Source of the DNA: Saprospiraceae bacterium
GTDB taxonomy: Bacteria > Bacteroidota > Bacteroidia > Chitinophagales > Saprospiraceae
NCBI GenBank assembly: GCA_016719615.1
Contig: JADJYQ010000007.1
Coordinates: 367,079 to 431,078 of the forward strand
Reading direction: 5' to 3'
Length of the DNA stretch: 64,000 bases
Part shown: one piece after another, positions 45,324 through 55,103 of the stretch
How positions within the stretch are numbered: the stretch's first letter is position 1
How the letters are laid out: each line of letters starts with the position of its first letter
Translations under genes and position numbers: made by a program
The notes under the pieces: generated by a model
What the model was told of the DNA's origin: nothing
Seen by the model: the letters and a program-made list of their open reading frames with translations, nothing else
Databases searched by the model: none

Positions 45324-46274
45324 TCAATACTTCTTACTCCGCTCCCAATAATTCTGTGCCTCTATCTCCTCTAAAATATTTAAATAATTTCTATATCTGA
45401 TTTCGCTTAAGACACCTTGATCTAAAAGATTTTTCACTTCACATTCGGGTTCATCTCGGTGAGTACATTGAGAGCCGAATTTGCATTTAGATGATACTTC
45501 AAAAAATTCTCTGAAATTATGCGCAACGTCCATGACTTCCAGATTGTTGAAGTTCAATGTTTTTATTCCGGGTGTATCTATTAAATAGGTATTTTCCTTG
45601 ATAAGAAACATTTGTGCGAAGGTAGTAGTGTGCGTACCTTTTCCACTATAGTCGGAGATATCGCCCGTCCGTAAAATCAGATCAGGCTCTACACCATTGA
45701 GAATAGTTGATTTACCCACACCTGATTGTCCTGAAAACAAACTAATCTTATCTGTCAGTTTATCTCGCAATTCGCTTATACCATAATTAATGCGAGCAGA
45801 TACGGCCATGACCTCATATCCTATTTTGGTATAAACCAGTTTTTGCTCTTCAAATATTTCTTTTTCGCGATCACCATAGAGATCCCTTTTATTAAAAATG
45901 ATGAGGACCGGAATATTTTGAGGTTCTGTTGTTAAAATGAACCGGTCTATAAATCCTGGTTTTAAAGGGGGTTCACATATGCTTGTGATAAGAATGGCCT
46001 GATCGATATTACATGCTAAAATATGAATATGCCATTTGGACTTTGGTGATTGTCGAGCAATATAATTTTTTCTTGGAAGGACTTTTTTAATAATACCTTG
46101 CTTTTCATTTTCCAATTCAAACTCTACAAGATCACCAACGGCAATTGGATTGGTTACATTCTCTTTATCTAATTTGAGTTTTCCGATCAGTCTGCAAGCA
46201 TAAAATGTCGATGAATTTTCATCCAGCACATCATACCAACTCCCCGTAGATCGCATCACCCTTCCAGTTAACAT
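45324..46274 (-). CDS. rsgA: ribosome small-subunit-dependent GTPase RsgA
   Basis: 316 residues; circularly permuted GTPase that helps mature the 30S subunit. An OB-fold occupies about residues 1-70. The G motifs come in permuted order: G4 NKRD at 128-131, then G1 GQSGVGKST at 182-190, then G3 DTPG at 233-236. The C-terminal zinc finger uses C264, C270, H272 and C278. Its ATG shares one base with the stop of the GGGP synthase gene (TGATG), so it is translationally coupled. It is the last gene of the run beginning at 48666 or 50379. Confidence 0.95.
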   Translation of the reverse strand: MLTGRVMRSTGSWYDVLDENSSTFYACRLIGKLKLDKENVTNPIAVGDLVEFELENEKQGIIKKVLPRKNYIARQSPKSKWHIHILACNIDQAILITSICEPPLKPGFIDRFILTTEPQNIPVLIIFNKRDLYGDREKEIFEEQKLVYTKIGYEVMAVSARINYGISELRDKLTDKISLFSGQSGVGKSTILNGVEPDLILRTGDISDYSGKGTHTTTFAQMFLIKENTYLIDTPGIKTLNFNNLEVMDVAHNFREFFEVSSKCKFGSQCTHRDEPECEVKNLLDQGVLSEIRYRNYLNILEEIEAQNYWERSKKY

Positions 46275-47035
46275 CAGGCTTTTGCATTTTTAAAATCAAA
46301 AGTTCTCACAAGGACCATCATTTCTTTTATCAAATCGGGATTTGTTTCTACTTCATTTCCAACCACGGCCAGATCTGCTCCGGATTGATAAGCTAATTCC
46401 AATGGAGGGCAAGATTTTAATCCTCCCCCTACAATCAATGGGAGATTTACCTTATTCGAAACGGCCTTGATCATTTCTGAAGCTACCGGTATTTTTGCGC
46501 CACTCCCCGCTTCCAAATAGATGCACTGAAAATTTAAAAACTTACAAGCCATAGCAGTTGCAACTGCAATTTCGGTTTTATCATGTGGTATTGGCAAGGT
46601 CTGACTTAAATACGCCGCTGTATTTGAATGGCCTCCATTTATTAACAAATAAGCTGTAGCTATCACTTCAAGATTTGTTTCAGCAATTTTCAAAGCGGCT
46701 TCGACGTGTTTAGAAATTAAGTATTCCGGATTTCGCCCGGAAACCAGTGATAAAAACAAAAGTGCATCTGCTCCGGGGTCTATTTGATAATTGTTTCCGG
46801 GAAATAATACGATGGGTATATTTGATTCACTTTTTATACGGGTAATACTTGAGGCCACATGATCTTCAGATAATAAACTTCCTCCAACAAAAAAATAACC
46901 GACACCATGAACATTCGCCAGTTCAATAATTTTATCCAGATTTTTGAGTTTGTTCTTATCGGGATCAATGAGAATAGCAAGACTTTTCTGTCCTCTTTGT
47001 TTTTTTTGCAATAACTGAGCATATAATGTTGCCAT
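46274..47035 (-). CDS. geranylgeranylglyceryl phosphate synthase (PcrB-like, GGGPS group)
   Basis: 253 residues, TIM-barrel prenyltransferase joining a polyprenyl diphosphate to glycerol-1-phosphate. Landmarks are LAILIDPDKN at about 19-28 and FFVGGSLLSEDH. PIVLFPGNNYQIDPGADALL, then LEAGSGAKIPV, LIVGGGLKS and AVVGNEVE follow near the phosphate-binding end. This belongs to the GGGPS family known in archaea and found in many Bacteroidota, where the lipid product is not well defined. It is tightly packed between the thioredoxin-like lipoprotein (12 nt) and rsgA (1-nt overlap). Isoprenoid precursor genes lie nearby at 50.7-53 kb. Confidence 0.88.
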   Translation of the reverse strand: MATLYAQLLQKKQRGQKSLAILIDPDKNKLKNLDKIIELANVHGVGYFFVGGSLLSEDHVASSITRIKSESNIPIVLFPGNNYQIDPGADALLFLSLVSGRNPEYLISKHVEAALKIAETNLEVIATAYLLINGGHSNTAAYLSQTLPIPHDKTEIAVATAMACKFLNFQCIYLEAGSGAKIPVASEMIKAVSNKVNLPLIVGGGLKSCPPLELAYQSGADLAVVGNEVETNPDLIKEMMVLVRTFDFKNAKA

Positions 47036-47047
47036 GTATCTGCAAAG

Positions 47048-47617
47048 CTAATGAAAACTCGCCCTCAATGCCATTTGAATTTGCATTTCAATTTCGAAGT
47101 AGGATGTTACACATTGTTCATGTCCCGCAGCGATTTCCTTATGGTATTCTCCTCCCGGGTGTATGTATATAATTTTTCCGTCTTTTCCGATCAAAAAACT
47201 TACCGATGTAAATTCTTTGGGAGTGCGACCTAACCAAAATTTATACAAATTGGTCCAATCCTGATCTATGCCTATCGGAAACTGAAATCCTTTTTCACGA
47301 ACAAATTCGCGAACTTCCTCCGGATCAAGAATCCTTGGCTCGGGTTTGGGATGATAGAGCCCAATGACAACCAAACCTGAATCTGCATACCGCTGATGCC
47401 ATTCATTTAATGCATCTGCGGATTGCACACAGAAAACGCATCCATCGGTCCACCAACGAAGTAATACGACCTTGCCTTGTAGATTCGCCAATTGTAATTC
47501 GGGCGAATGCAGCCAAATCATTTTTGAAAATTCCGGAGCGCGATCGCCAACTGAATATTCATGGTTTTGACAAGCATAAAATACGAAAAAGGAAAAATAA
47601 ATAAAATGAAATTTCAT
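47048..47617 (-). CDS. thioredoxin-like (TlpA/redoxin) lipoprotein
   Basis: 189 residues. The lipoprotein signal ends at FYAC with Cys16 as lipid site, though the lipobox is slightly atypical. The thioredoxin-fold core has the active site WWTDGCVFC (C60, C63) and the family piece VVIGLYHPKP. VSFLIGKDGKIIYIHPGGE near the end matches TlpA/AhpC-TSA proteins. Expected on the periplasmic side as a disulfide reductase or sensor of thiol state. It shares one base with the trhO stop and precedes the GGGP synthase gene by 12 nt, so it is part of one operon. Partner unknown. Confidence 0.82.
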   Translation of the reverse strand: MKFHFIYFSFFVFYACQNHEYSVGDRAPEFSKMIWLHSPELQLANLQGKVVLLRWWTDGCVFCVQSADALNEWHQRYADSGLVVIGLYHPKPEPRILDPEEVREFVREKGFQFPIGIDQDWTNLYKFWLGRTPKEFTSVSFLIGKDGKIIYIHPGGEYHKEIAAGHEQCVTSYFEIEMQIQMALRASFH

Positions 47618-48666
47618 CAGTGCAGCACCAATGCTTCGTCTTTTCCGAGAGCTTTATAACGTCCTTTGGAAAATTTACTCCCATTGAATTCGAGTTGTTC
47701 GCGTATTTGCTGTTTTTCAGCATCATCCAATTTTACAAAATCTGAACACCTTCTCGAACAACAGTCTTCATATTTTTGAGCGCAGGCGGGACATTGAATA
47801 AATAAAATATGACACTGGTCGTTTTTGCAATTCACATGATTATCACAAAGAGCTCCACATTGATGGCACCGAGAAATGATCTGATCGGAAATGCGCTCTC
47901 CCAGTCTTTCATCAAATACAAAATTTTTTCCTTTAAATTTATTTTCGAGATGCTGCTCATTTACTTGCCTTGCATATTCAATGATTCCTCCATTCAGTTG
48001 AAAGACATTTTTATATCCTTTATATTTTAAATAGGCACTTGCTTTTTCGCATCGAATGCCACCGGTACAATACATGACCAGGTTTTTATCCTTGTGCTCT
48101 GCAAGCATATCAGAAATAATCGGGAGCGATTCTCTGAAGGTAACGACCTCTGGACAAATAGCGTTCTCAAAATGACCCACTTCGCTCTCGTAGTGATTGC
48201 GCATATCCACTACTACGGTATTCTCTTTAGAAATAATTTCATTAAACTCCAGTGCATTCAGATGCACACCGCAATCAGACGCATTAAAATCGGGATCTTC
48301 AATGCCATCAGCGACAATTTTTTTGCGCACTTTAATATTCAGTTTAAAGAATGATTTACCGTCGTCTTCTATCGCAAAATTTAAGCGGATGCCATTTAAA
48401 AAATCGATGTCATTCATCACTTTTTTAAAATCTTCCAATCGAGCACTGGGTACTGAAATCTGCGCGTTGATGCCTTCTGATGCAATGTAAATACGCCCTA
48501 AAACTCCCAGCTGTTCATACCGATCATACAAATGATTGCGAAAAAATGGCGGATTCAGAATGTTGTAATACTTATAGAACGAAATAGTAGTTCTGGCTTC
48601 CTGACTTTCCTTCATTTTGCGAATGAGCTCTTCGCGGTTAACCAGATTATATAATCGAAGTGTCAT
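47617..48666 (-). CDS. trhO: tRNA uridine(34) hydroxylase TrhO (rhodanese-like)
   Basis: 349 residues of the TrhO/YceA (UPF0176) family, which makes 5-hydroxyuridine at the tRNA wobble position using a prephenate-derived step in studied bacteria. The N-terminal acylphosphatase-like domain has SEGINAQISVP at about 63-73. The rhodanese domain has the loop CTGGIR with Cys200 as active residue. The C-terminal cysteine-rich region (CHQCGALC; CPACAQKYEDCCSRRC) probably binds zinc. The length is normal. It starts 6 nt after the S8 peptidase stop and leads into the thioredoxin-like, GGGPS and rsgA genes. Confidence 0.9.
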   Translation of the reverse strand: MTLRLYNLVNREELIRKMKESQEARTTISFYKYYNILNPPFFRNHLYDRYEQLGVLGRIYIASEGINAQISVPSARLEDFKKVMNDIDFLNGIRLNFAIEDDGKSFFKLNIKVRKKIVADGIEDPDFNASDCGVHLNALEFNEIISKENTVVVDMRNHYESEVGHFENAICPEVVTFRESLPIISDMLAEHKDKNLVMYCTGGIRCEKASAYLKYKGYKNVFQLNGGIIEYARQVNEQHLENKFKGKNFVFDERLGERISDQIISRCHQCGALCDNHVNCKNDQCHILFIQCPACAQKYEDCCSRRCSDFVKLDDAEKQQIREQLEFNGSKFSKGRYKALGKDEALVLH

Positions 48667-48672
48667 ACTAAA

Positions 48673-50379
48673 TCAATGTTCGATAATAAAAGATTTCGCA
48701 TTTGATCCATCCGTCGTCATAAAATACAGACCCGGCTGCCATCCTTCAGTTACAATTCTATGCAGCTTCGAAGGATTTTTTAATTGAAAGATTTCTTTGC
48801 CATAAATATTTTGGATGCTGATTTCAGAAATATTTGCATTGGCCAATTCAATATTTATATAATTTTTTGCTGGATTCGGATACATTTTTAAACCAGCAAT
48901 TTCAGGCTGTTTGGTATCAACAACCAACAATGCTTTTTCTACTGCAGCCAAAGCATTTACAAACCCAAAACCAAAAGTATTATTCGGAATACTGCTTCCT
49001 GTTGATGGCCAACAATCGAAGTCCGAATTGATCCGCGTTGCAGTCTCTTCAATAATTTGCTCAATGCGTTCTACCTGACCAGACAGGAGTGGATTTGCGC
49101 TGATCATAAGTGCAACCAAGCCTGCAACGTGCGGACCTGCCATACTGGTGCCATTCCAGGAAGCGAAATTTCCATCAGGTAAAACAGATAACACATCTGA
49201 ACCGGGAGCAACCACATTTGGTTTTACGCGAGTGGCTTTATAATTATTAACCGGACCGTTGCTGCTGAAATCGCTGATTTTTAAATCCTGTCTGACGGAG
49301 CCAACAGTAAAACTTTCTTCATAAATCGCAGGAATATGTTTTAGTGTATTGCAACTGGCACCATCATTACCAGCAGATACGACTACGACCACACCTGCTT
49401 TTCTCAAATTTTCAATAACCCTTTCCATAATGGGATAAGAAGATGTGTCACAGCCTTCTTCCAGACTGCAATACCAACTGTTATTGATCACGTGTGGAGC
49501 CTTGGTGGGATTGTGGTTTTGACCATTGAGATCGTGTGGCGCTAAAAAGAATTCAAAACATTCGATATAGGTTGATAAAGCACCATTGCCCCTTTCCATA
49601 TTTCTGCAACCGATCCATTGAGCTTCAGGCGCAACACCAAACAATTGTTCGTCAGTACTTCCTACCATCGTACCAACTGTGTGCGTACCATGTGAATGAT
49701 CATCACATGGTTCCTTGACATTGAGCCCACAAGGATTGTCGGGACTGCCGCTCAGAGGACTGATGGCATGAATGGCATCATGCCAGTTGTAATTATGATC
49801 GGTTTGCCCATTTTCAAAGCCACGATATTTGCTTTTGAGTCCGTTTACATCCCATTTTACGCCTGTATCTTCGCCTGCTACGACTATACCTTTGCCTTTG
49901 ATCCCCAGATCCCATACTGCGGGAACATTCATTTGTTGAATACCCCAGGTAATTTCAGGCGCCCTTTGATGCATAATAGCAGAAGCATCTGTTTGCGGAA
50001 ATTGAAAATTCAAATGAGCATCGTAGCTTATTTTTTCAATTCCGGTTTGAGCTTGTAAAAATGAGATTGCTTCGCGATCTATTTCAGCATGGATCACATT
50101 TGCGACAAAAAATGTCTTGTAACTTATATTTCTTTTTGCAAAATAATGAATGACCGCTTGTTGATTTTGTTCCGCTGTTTCCTTAAGTTGTTGGTAAACA
50201 TAGTGGCCTTTTTGTTCTTTGGGCCATTCGGATTTCCATTCATTAAATGTGGCTTGTTCCTTAAATGAAATCAGCACGGGCCATTTTTCACCAGCTTCCA
50301 TTTTTTGCAAAAGGGTGGAACTCATTTGTGCAGACAAATTGGCAAAAATGAGTAGCAATAAAAAAGTCAAAATTCTCAT
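48673..50379 (-). CDS. secreted S8 (subtilisin-like) serine peptidase, T9SS type A
   Basis: 568 residues from ATG 50379 (MRILTFLLLLIFANLSAQ, a clear signal peptide); the frame is open 23 codons further but that extension spoils the signal. An inhibitor_I9-like propeptide region lies at about 30-125. The catalytic triad is D171 (VVAGEDTGV), H230 (DHSHGTHTVG) and S412 (NGTSMAGPHVAG), with oxyanion Asn338 in AGND. The C-terminal type A sorting domain starts LKMYPNPAKNYINIE. It is a complete, probably active extracellular protease. trhO starts 6 nt downstream. Confidence 0.9.
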   Translation of the reverse strand: MRILTFLLLLIFANLSAQMSSTLLQKMEAGEKWPVLISFKEQATFNEWKSEWPKEQKGHYVYQQLKETAEQNQQAVIHYFAKRNISYKTFFVANVIHAEIDREAISFLQAQTGIEKISYDAHLNFQFPQTDASAIMHQRAPEITWGIQQMNVPAVWDLGIKGKGIVVAGEDTGVKWDVNGLKSKYRGFENGQTDHNYNWHDAIHAISPLSGSPDNPCGLNVKEPCDDHSHGTHTVGTMVGSTDEQLFGVAPEAQWIGCRNMERGNGALSTYIECFEFFLAPHDLNGQNHNPTKAPHVINNSWYCSLEEGCDTSSYPIMERVIENLRKAGVVVVVSAGNDGASCNTLKHIPAIYEESFTVGSVRQDLKISDFSSNGPVNNYKATRVKPNVVAPGSDVLSVLPDGNFASWNGTSMAGPHVAGLVALMISANPLLSGQVERIEQIIEETATRINSDFDCWPSTGSSIPNNTFGFGFVNALAAVEKALLVVDTKQPEIAGLKMYPNPAKNYINIELANANISEISIQNIYGKEIFQLKNPSKLHRIVTEGWQPGLYFMTTDGSNAKSFIIEH

Positions 50380-50685
50380 ATTTCGGTTTGTGATTATACG
50401 TTTGAAATCATTTCTGTTCATTATATAATGGGATGCTTTATTATTCATTGCCGGTAATTATATAAATTTGAACTCTTTGGATATTAAAACACAATGAAGT
50501 TTCCCATAAATATTTCGCAAAGTTAGGCTGTTTTCCAATAAAACACCTCCAAATTGGATAACGATTTTGCAGCTGATTTGATTCCATTTTCTATCTATTT
50601 TCCGAGATCATCAACAAGTTTCTGGTTTTTTCTAAGCCATTTGTGCTTTACTTTGTTATATAGCTGCATTTCTTTAAATTGTACC

Positions 50686-51690
50686 ATGCCAAAAGGAACA
50701 TTAGACCGCAAGAAAGATCATATAGAACTGGCCTTTGAAGCCCAAACAGAGGCCCAATGGCTTGATGATCGATTTTATTACGAGCCGGCACTAAGCGAAC
50801 ATCCTCCTTTCGAACAGGTGCTGCCCTTTCAATTTGGGGCCAAGACCTTATCTTATCCCATTTGGGTGTCGAGTATGACCGGGGGTACTGAAAAGGCTAG
50901 AAAAATCAACGAGAATTTATCGCAAGCATGTCGGGAATTTGGCCTTGGTCTGGGACTCGGCTCCTGCCGGAAACTTGTCGATCAGCCTGAACTTTTACCT
51001 GATTTCGACATGCGAGAATGGATTGGAAGTTCGCTTCCTTTGTTTGCGAATCTGGGGATTGCACAACTCGAAGAATGGTTGGCTAAGGGACAGCAAGAAA
51101 AAATAACCTCGCTTATCCAAAAATTGCAGGCAGATGGATTAATCATACATCTCAATCCTTTTCAGGAATTCATGCAGCCAGAAGGGGACCATTTTCGCGA
51201 AAAACCAATAGAGACCATACAAAAAATCCTAGATCAGTTTGAATTTCCGGTCATTGTTAAAGAAGTCGGACAAGGTATGGGTCCGGCGTCTCTTAAAGCT
51301 TTGTTGCAAATGCCCTTATTGGCCATTGAGTTTGGAGCATTTGGTGGAACGAACTTTAGTTTGCTTGAAATACAAAGACAGCATTCCACATTTAAGGAAG
51401 ATTTGCTTCCACTTACAAGGATTGGCCATAGCGCATTGCAAATGGTTGAATATTGCAATCGCATTGTTGAAGAAATAAAACCACGTTGTCAATTTCTGAT
51501 CATTTCCGGGGGCATTAAAAGTTTTCTGGATGGTTATTATCTCATTCAAAAAAGTAAAATTCCCGCTATTTATGGCCAGGCATCCGGTTTTTTGGCGCAT
51601 GCACAGGGCAATTACGAAGATTTAAGAGCTTATGTGAAAAACCAATTGCGTGGATTACAATTGGCCAGTGCGTTTCTTAAAGTTAAATAA
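50686..51690 (+). CDS. fni: type 2 isopentenyl-diphosphate delta-isomerase
   Basis: 334 residues from ATG 50686 (MPKGTLDRKKDHIELA). FMN-dependent enzyme interconverting IPP and DMAPP. Family marks are RKKDHIELA at the start, PIWVSSMTGGT (about 64-74, FMN and substrate loop), GLGLGSCRK, LIIHLNPFQEF, then VIVKEVGQGM, FGAFGGTNFS, and ISGGIKSFLDG. The longer frame starting at 50554 adds 44 residues without similarity, so the ATG at 50686 is used. HMG-CoA reductase follows 26 nt downstream, forming a mevalonate-pathway pair. Confidence 0.92.
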   Translation: MPKGTLDRKKDHIELAFEAQTEAQWLDDRFYYEPALSEHPPFEQVLPFQFGAKTLSYPIWVSSMTGGTEKARKINENLSQACREFGLGLGLGSCRKLVDQPELLPDFDMREWIGSSLPLFANLGIAQLEEWLAKGQQEKITSLIQKLQADGLIIHLNPFQEFMQPEGDHFREKPIETIQKILDQFEFPVIVKEVGQGMGPASLKALLQMPLLAIEFGAFGGTNFSLLEIQRQHSTFKEDLLPLTRIGHSALQMVEYCNRIVEEIKPRCQFLIISGGIKSFLDGYYLIQKSKIPAIYGQASGFLAHAQGNYEDLRAYVKNQLRGLQLASAFLKVK

Positions 51691-51716
51691 AAATCATTCA
51701 AAATAAATTTGGATTA

Positions 51717-53045
51717 TTGAAAACTAAAACCATCAGCGGGTTTTCAAAATTGTCGAAACGCGGCAAGATCAAATGGATCGTAGAGAATTTCTTCAAAGAT
51801 CCTGAAAATGTCATGCACGAGCTGATGAGTTACTGGCATAAAAATGAAGACCAGCAAAAAATCCTCGATGCGTTCAGCGAAAATACCATTAGCAATTATC
51901 ACTTACCCTATAGCGTAGCTCCCAATTTTTTAATCAATGGCCGGATGTATTGTGTGCCCATGGTGACTGAAGAAAGTTCGGTAGTCGCTGCAGCATCTGC
52001 AGGTGCCAAATTCTGGATGGAAAGAGGCGGGATACATGCTCAGGTGATCAGCACCGTAAAACTTGGACAGATCCATTTTAACTGGAGCGGAAACGCAGTT
52101 TTACTAAATGAACTGTTACCCGTTTTAAAAAAGCAAATGTTGGAAGAAGCCGGTGAGCTTTTAAAAAACATGACGGCAAGGGGGGGAGGTGTTGGTAAAA
52201 TGGAAATCAAACAATTCGAAAACATTCCTAATTATTTTCAGTTGTTGATCGCTTTTGAAACCTGTGATTCCATGGGTGCCAATTTCATCAATTCCTGTCT
52301 TGAAAGTTTTAGCGCGACGCTTGAAAAATACATCACTCAGGCATCTGCATTTAAGGATGAGGAACGCGACATCGAGATCATCATGTCGATACTTTCCAAT
52401 TATACACCCGATTGTTTAGTAAAAGCCTGGGTAGAATGCCCCATTTCATCTTTAGGCGATTTTGGTGGTACTTTATCTGCGAATGACTTTGCTGATAAAT
52501 TCTTTCAGGCCGTAGAGATTGCAAAATACGATACCTACCGAGCAGTGACTCACAATAAAGGAATTTTTAATGGTATCGATGCCGTAGTATTGGCAACGGC
52601 TAATGATTTCAGAGCAGTGGAAGCCTGTGGTCATGCATATGCTTCCAGAAACGGGAGCTACTCAAGTTTGAGTCATTGCGAATTGAAAAATGGAAATTTT
52701 TATTTCTCTCTGGAAATTCCATTAGCACTGGGTACCGTTGGCGGACTGACTTCCTTACACCCCATGGCCAAAAGATCTTTGGAACTTTTGCAAAACCCCA
52801 GCTCCACTGAATTGATGATGATCGCTGCAGCTACCGGCCTGGCCCAGAATTTTGCTGCCTTACGGTCGTTAGTTACAACGGGCATTCAATATGGTCATAT
52901 GAAAATGCATCTGAAGAATATTTTGATGCAGCTAAAAGCAACAGACCCTGAGATCCAAAAAGCGCAGGAATATTTTCGATTGCATAAAGTGAGTTACAAT
53001 GCGGTGCGGCGGTTTTTGGATGAGATGCGGGGAAAGTTATCATGA
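51717..53045 (+). CDS. hydroxymethylglutaryl-CoA reductase, class II type
   Basis: 442 residues, start TTG at 51717. Reduces HMG-CoA to mevalonate, or runs the reverse reaction. Catalytic Glu85 lies in PMVTEESSVVAAAS. The catalytic Lys is in THNKGIFNGIDAVVLAT, with Asp in the following ATANDFRAVEACGHAYA. SHCELKNGNFYFSLEIPLAL and GGLTSLHPMAKRSLELL complete the fold. The sequence type is that of class II (Pseudomonas mevalonii-like) enzymes, which in Bacteroidota serve synthesis. It lies 26 nt after the isomerase gene. The last about 50 codons recur, decayed, at 55104-55256. Confidence 0.92.
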   Translation: MKTKTISGFSKLSKRGKIKWIVENFFKDPENVMHELMSYWHKNEDQQKILDAFSENTISNYHLPYSVAPNFLINGRMYCVPMVTEESSVVAAASAGAKFWMERGGIHAQVISTVKLGQIHFNWSGNAVLLNELLPVLKKQMLEEAGELLKNMTARGGGVGKMEIKQFENIPNYFQLLIAFETCDSMGANFINSCLESFSATLEKYITQASAFKDEERDIEIIMSILSNYTPDCLVKAWVECPISSLGDFGGTLSANDFADKFFQAVEIAKYDTYRAVTHNKGIFNGIDAVVLATANDFRAVEACGHAYASRNGSYSSLSHCELKNGNFYFSLEIPLALGTVGGLTSLHPMAKRSLELLQNPSSTELMMIAAATGLAQNFAALRSLVTTGIQYGHMKMHLKNILMQLKATDPEIQKAQEYFRLHKVSYNAVRRFLDEMRGKLS

Positions 53046-53054
53046 TCCGTTTGG

Positions 53055-53124
53055 TTCCCGCTGATCGCGGAGAATTGAGAGAAAATCTGCGGGTATTCAA
53101 AATCTGCGAAATCTGCGGGAAAAA
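53055..53124. repeat. dispersed palindromic element, TTCCCGC...GCGGGAA, copy a
   Basis: TTCCCGC at 53055-53061 and GCGGGAA at 53115-53121 bracket a GATCGCGGAG...AATCTGCGAAATCT interior with repeated TCTGCG units. A shorter relative is at 55267-55308, and a palindrome with the same eight outer bases is at 63070-63123. Confidence 0.6.
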
Positions 53125-53358
53125 TTTATAGATGAATAGGATTCACTGAACTCCATTGTTTTAATCTACATACAAATTGTCTGAAGCAGAATTAACTGAA
53201 TTATTGAATTTTCAGGATTGAATACTTCTCAATTCCATTTTGATTTTATATTACTGTTTACCCAGCAAATTTTCTGCTTTGAATGCTGCAACAATTCAAA
53301 GAAAAACTCCAATCAGACAAATACAAGAATTAAACCAAAAATAAATTAACCGGAATAT
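53125..53358. other. intergenic ahead of the T9SS gene
   Basis: AT-rich stretch with no coding frame or RNA gene seen. It leads into the promoter at 53359-53391. Confidence 0.5.
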
Positions 53359-53391
53359 TTTGAGTATTCGCAAATTTTATTAGTATATTTG
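53359..53391 (+). promoter_or_regulatory. promoter of the T9SS gene at 53418
   Basis: TTTG (53359-53362), 21-nt spacer, TATATTTG (53384-53391): exact match to the Bacteroidota consensus, 26 nt before the ATG. Confidence 0.7.
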
Positions 53392-53417
53392 TTTAACAAT
53401 CTTCACATATTACATAT

Positions 53418-55034
53418 ATGCAATCAAGATTTTGTTTAATTTTAATTTTTAATTTAGCTTTCTTCAACGTTTTCTGCCAACAAAATATTTTTTTCAACTT
53501 CATTCCGGATGTTGGATCAATTAATGGCCAATCCCGATTCAGAGGAGTGAATTCCGACTCAAATTATATCTATGTCATTGGTGATATGGTATCTAAACAA
53601 GATTCTGATGGTCGGAATAAGGTCGTTGACCCGATGGCCTGGGTTTTTGACTATTCTGGAAATTTGGTTTCTTCACATAAAATATTAGATACCTTCATCC
53701 CGGGAATACGTCCTTACGGCGAAGTGATTTCCCTATATCCACAAGGTAACGGAATATTTGACTTCATGTTTGATGCTCTACCTTTCGAAGGACATCCTAA
53801 AGGGGCAGGTGGTTATGCAAGAATAAACATGCACACTGGCGCTATCCTGAAAACATGCAAAATGCCAGTTTATTATTTAGAAAATCCAAGGATCGGTGAG
53901 ATCATTTTAAATGAAATAACTTGGGTAGGAGATCGATTGATTTGGGCACAGTTAACTTCAGGCCCAAATGTCCGCGAGCAACACATTATGGAAATGGACT
54001 CTTCTTTTAATATAGTTAAAATTATAAAGCTTGAGGATAAGTTAAATGACACTCTTGAAAATCATTGTTGGATAAATAAAGATCAGAGCGGGATCTATGA
54101 AGTAATATCAAATGCATTACAAATAAATATTAATAATTCTTTCAAGCATATTTTAATTTATAAAAAATATGATACAATTGGTAACTTAATCAAAAAGCAA
54201 GTACTCAATACTTCCAATATAAACATTGGCATTAATGGGTCATTGAGCTACAATATTAAAAAGGCTTTAAATAAAACTTTTTTAATTTTTGGGGCTAAAA
54301 TCGATCCTAAATCAGCCAAAATACTTGCACCCGTTTCATTACTAACAAGTCCAGAATTCGATACACTTTACAAGTCAACTCCTATGCATGTTGATTCTCA
54401 GGCTGGAATTAATCTTGTAGATTACTGGACTTATTATCTTGAAAAGCAAATGTATGGAGATGGTTTTATAGCCAGTGCTGCAATAGAGACAAGTCTTTTT
54501 GCTGAGCCAGATTATGGTGTACTATATAAGGTTTCCAATTTGGGAGATTCACTCTGGACCAGAAAATTTCAACCATTGGGATGGGAAAGTGCCCGGGCCT
54601 CTTGGATCAAGTTCATTCAAGTTAAGGAAACTCCTTATCACACTCTGGTTGTCAGCGCTATAGTTGCTGATGGTGATGAAAATGTAGTTAAGGGATGGTT
54701 ACTCCACCTCGACAAAGACGGTTGTCTGATTCCTGGGTGTTATACAGGTATAAACACAAATCTTTCAAATAAAAATGAATCTACGCCATTTGAAGTTTAT
54801 CCTAATCCAATTTCAGGTCATCTATTATATTTGTTAAGCCGCGTTTCAGCAAAACAATGCCGTATCTCCCTTTACGACCTTTTAGGAAATATAATGGAGA
54901 CCAAATCTCTTTCCATTGAAAAAGATGTTCAATATCTTCTGGATATACCTGAAAAGCTGCCTAACGGACAGTATTTGATTAAATTAGAAATTCAAGGTCA
55001 AGTGTTTACAAAGCCTATTCAAATCATGAGATAA
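53418..55034 (+). CDS. secreted T9SS type A protein with propeller-like body
   Basis: 538 residues with a signal peptide (LILIFNLAFFNVFCQ), then a body of about 430 residues with strand-turn units reminiscent of a beta propeller (VNSDSNYIYVIGDM, MAWVFDYSGNLVSSHK, LLHLDKDGCLIPGC). The type A sorting domain starts FEVYPNPISGHLLYLL. No catalytic motif is recognised. It has its own consensus promoter and is bracketed by two copies of the HMG-CoA reductase tail plus palindromic element. This suggests the roughly 2-kb unit arrived by recombination at that spot. Confidence 0.72.
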   Translation: MQSRFCLILIFNLAFFNVFCQQNIFFNFIPDVGSINGQSRFRGVNSDSNYIYVIGDMVSKQDSDGRNKVVDPMAWVFDYSGNLVSSHKILDTFIPGIRPYGEVISLYPQGNGIFDFMFDALPFEGHPKGAGGYARINMHTGAILKTCKMPVYYLENPRIGEIILNEITWVGDRLIWAQLTSGPNVREQHIMEMDSSFNIVKIIKLEDKLNDTLENHCWINKDQSGIYEVISNALQININNSFKHILIYKKYDTIGNLIKKQVLNTSNINIGINGSLSYNIKKALNKTFLIFGAKIDPKSAKILAPVSLLTSPEFDTLYKSTPMHVDSQAGINLVDYWTYYLEKQMYGDGFIASAAIETSLFAEPDYGVLYKVSNLGDSLWTRKFQPLGWESARASWIKFIQVKETPYHTLVVSAIVADGDENVVKGWLLHLDKDGCLIPGCYTGINTNLSNKNESTPFEVYPNPISGHLLYLLSRVSAKQCRISLYDLLGNIMETKSLSIEKDVQYLLDIPEKLPNGQYLIKLEIQGQVFTKPIQIMR

Positions 55035-55103
55035 AAAACGGTTTTAGGTAGTTCATTTACTTATCAAGTACTATTTTTTATCAGGTTTTTGCTTTGTGTA
55101 ATA

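Noticed and set aside
50554..50685. 44-codon N-terminal extension of the IDI-2 frame
   Set aside because: The family starts with RKKDHIEL right after the ATG at 50686; the extension has no similarity and odd composition.
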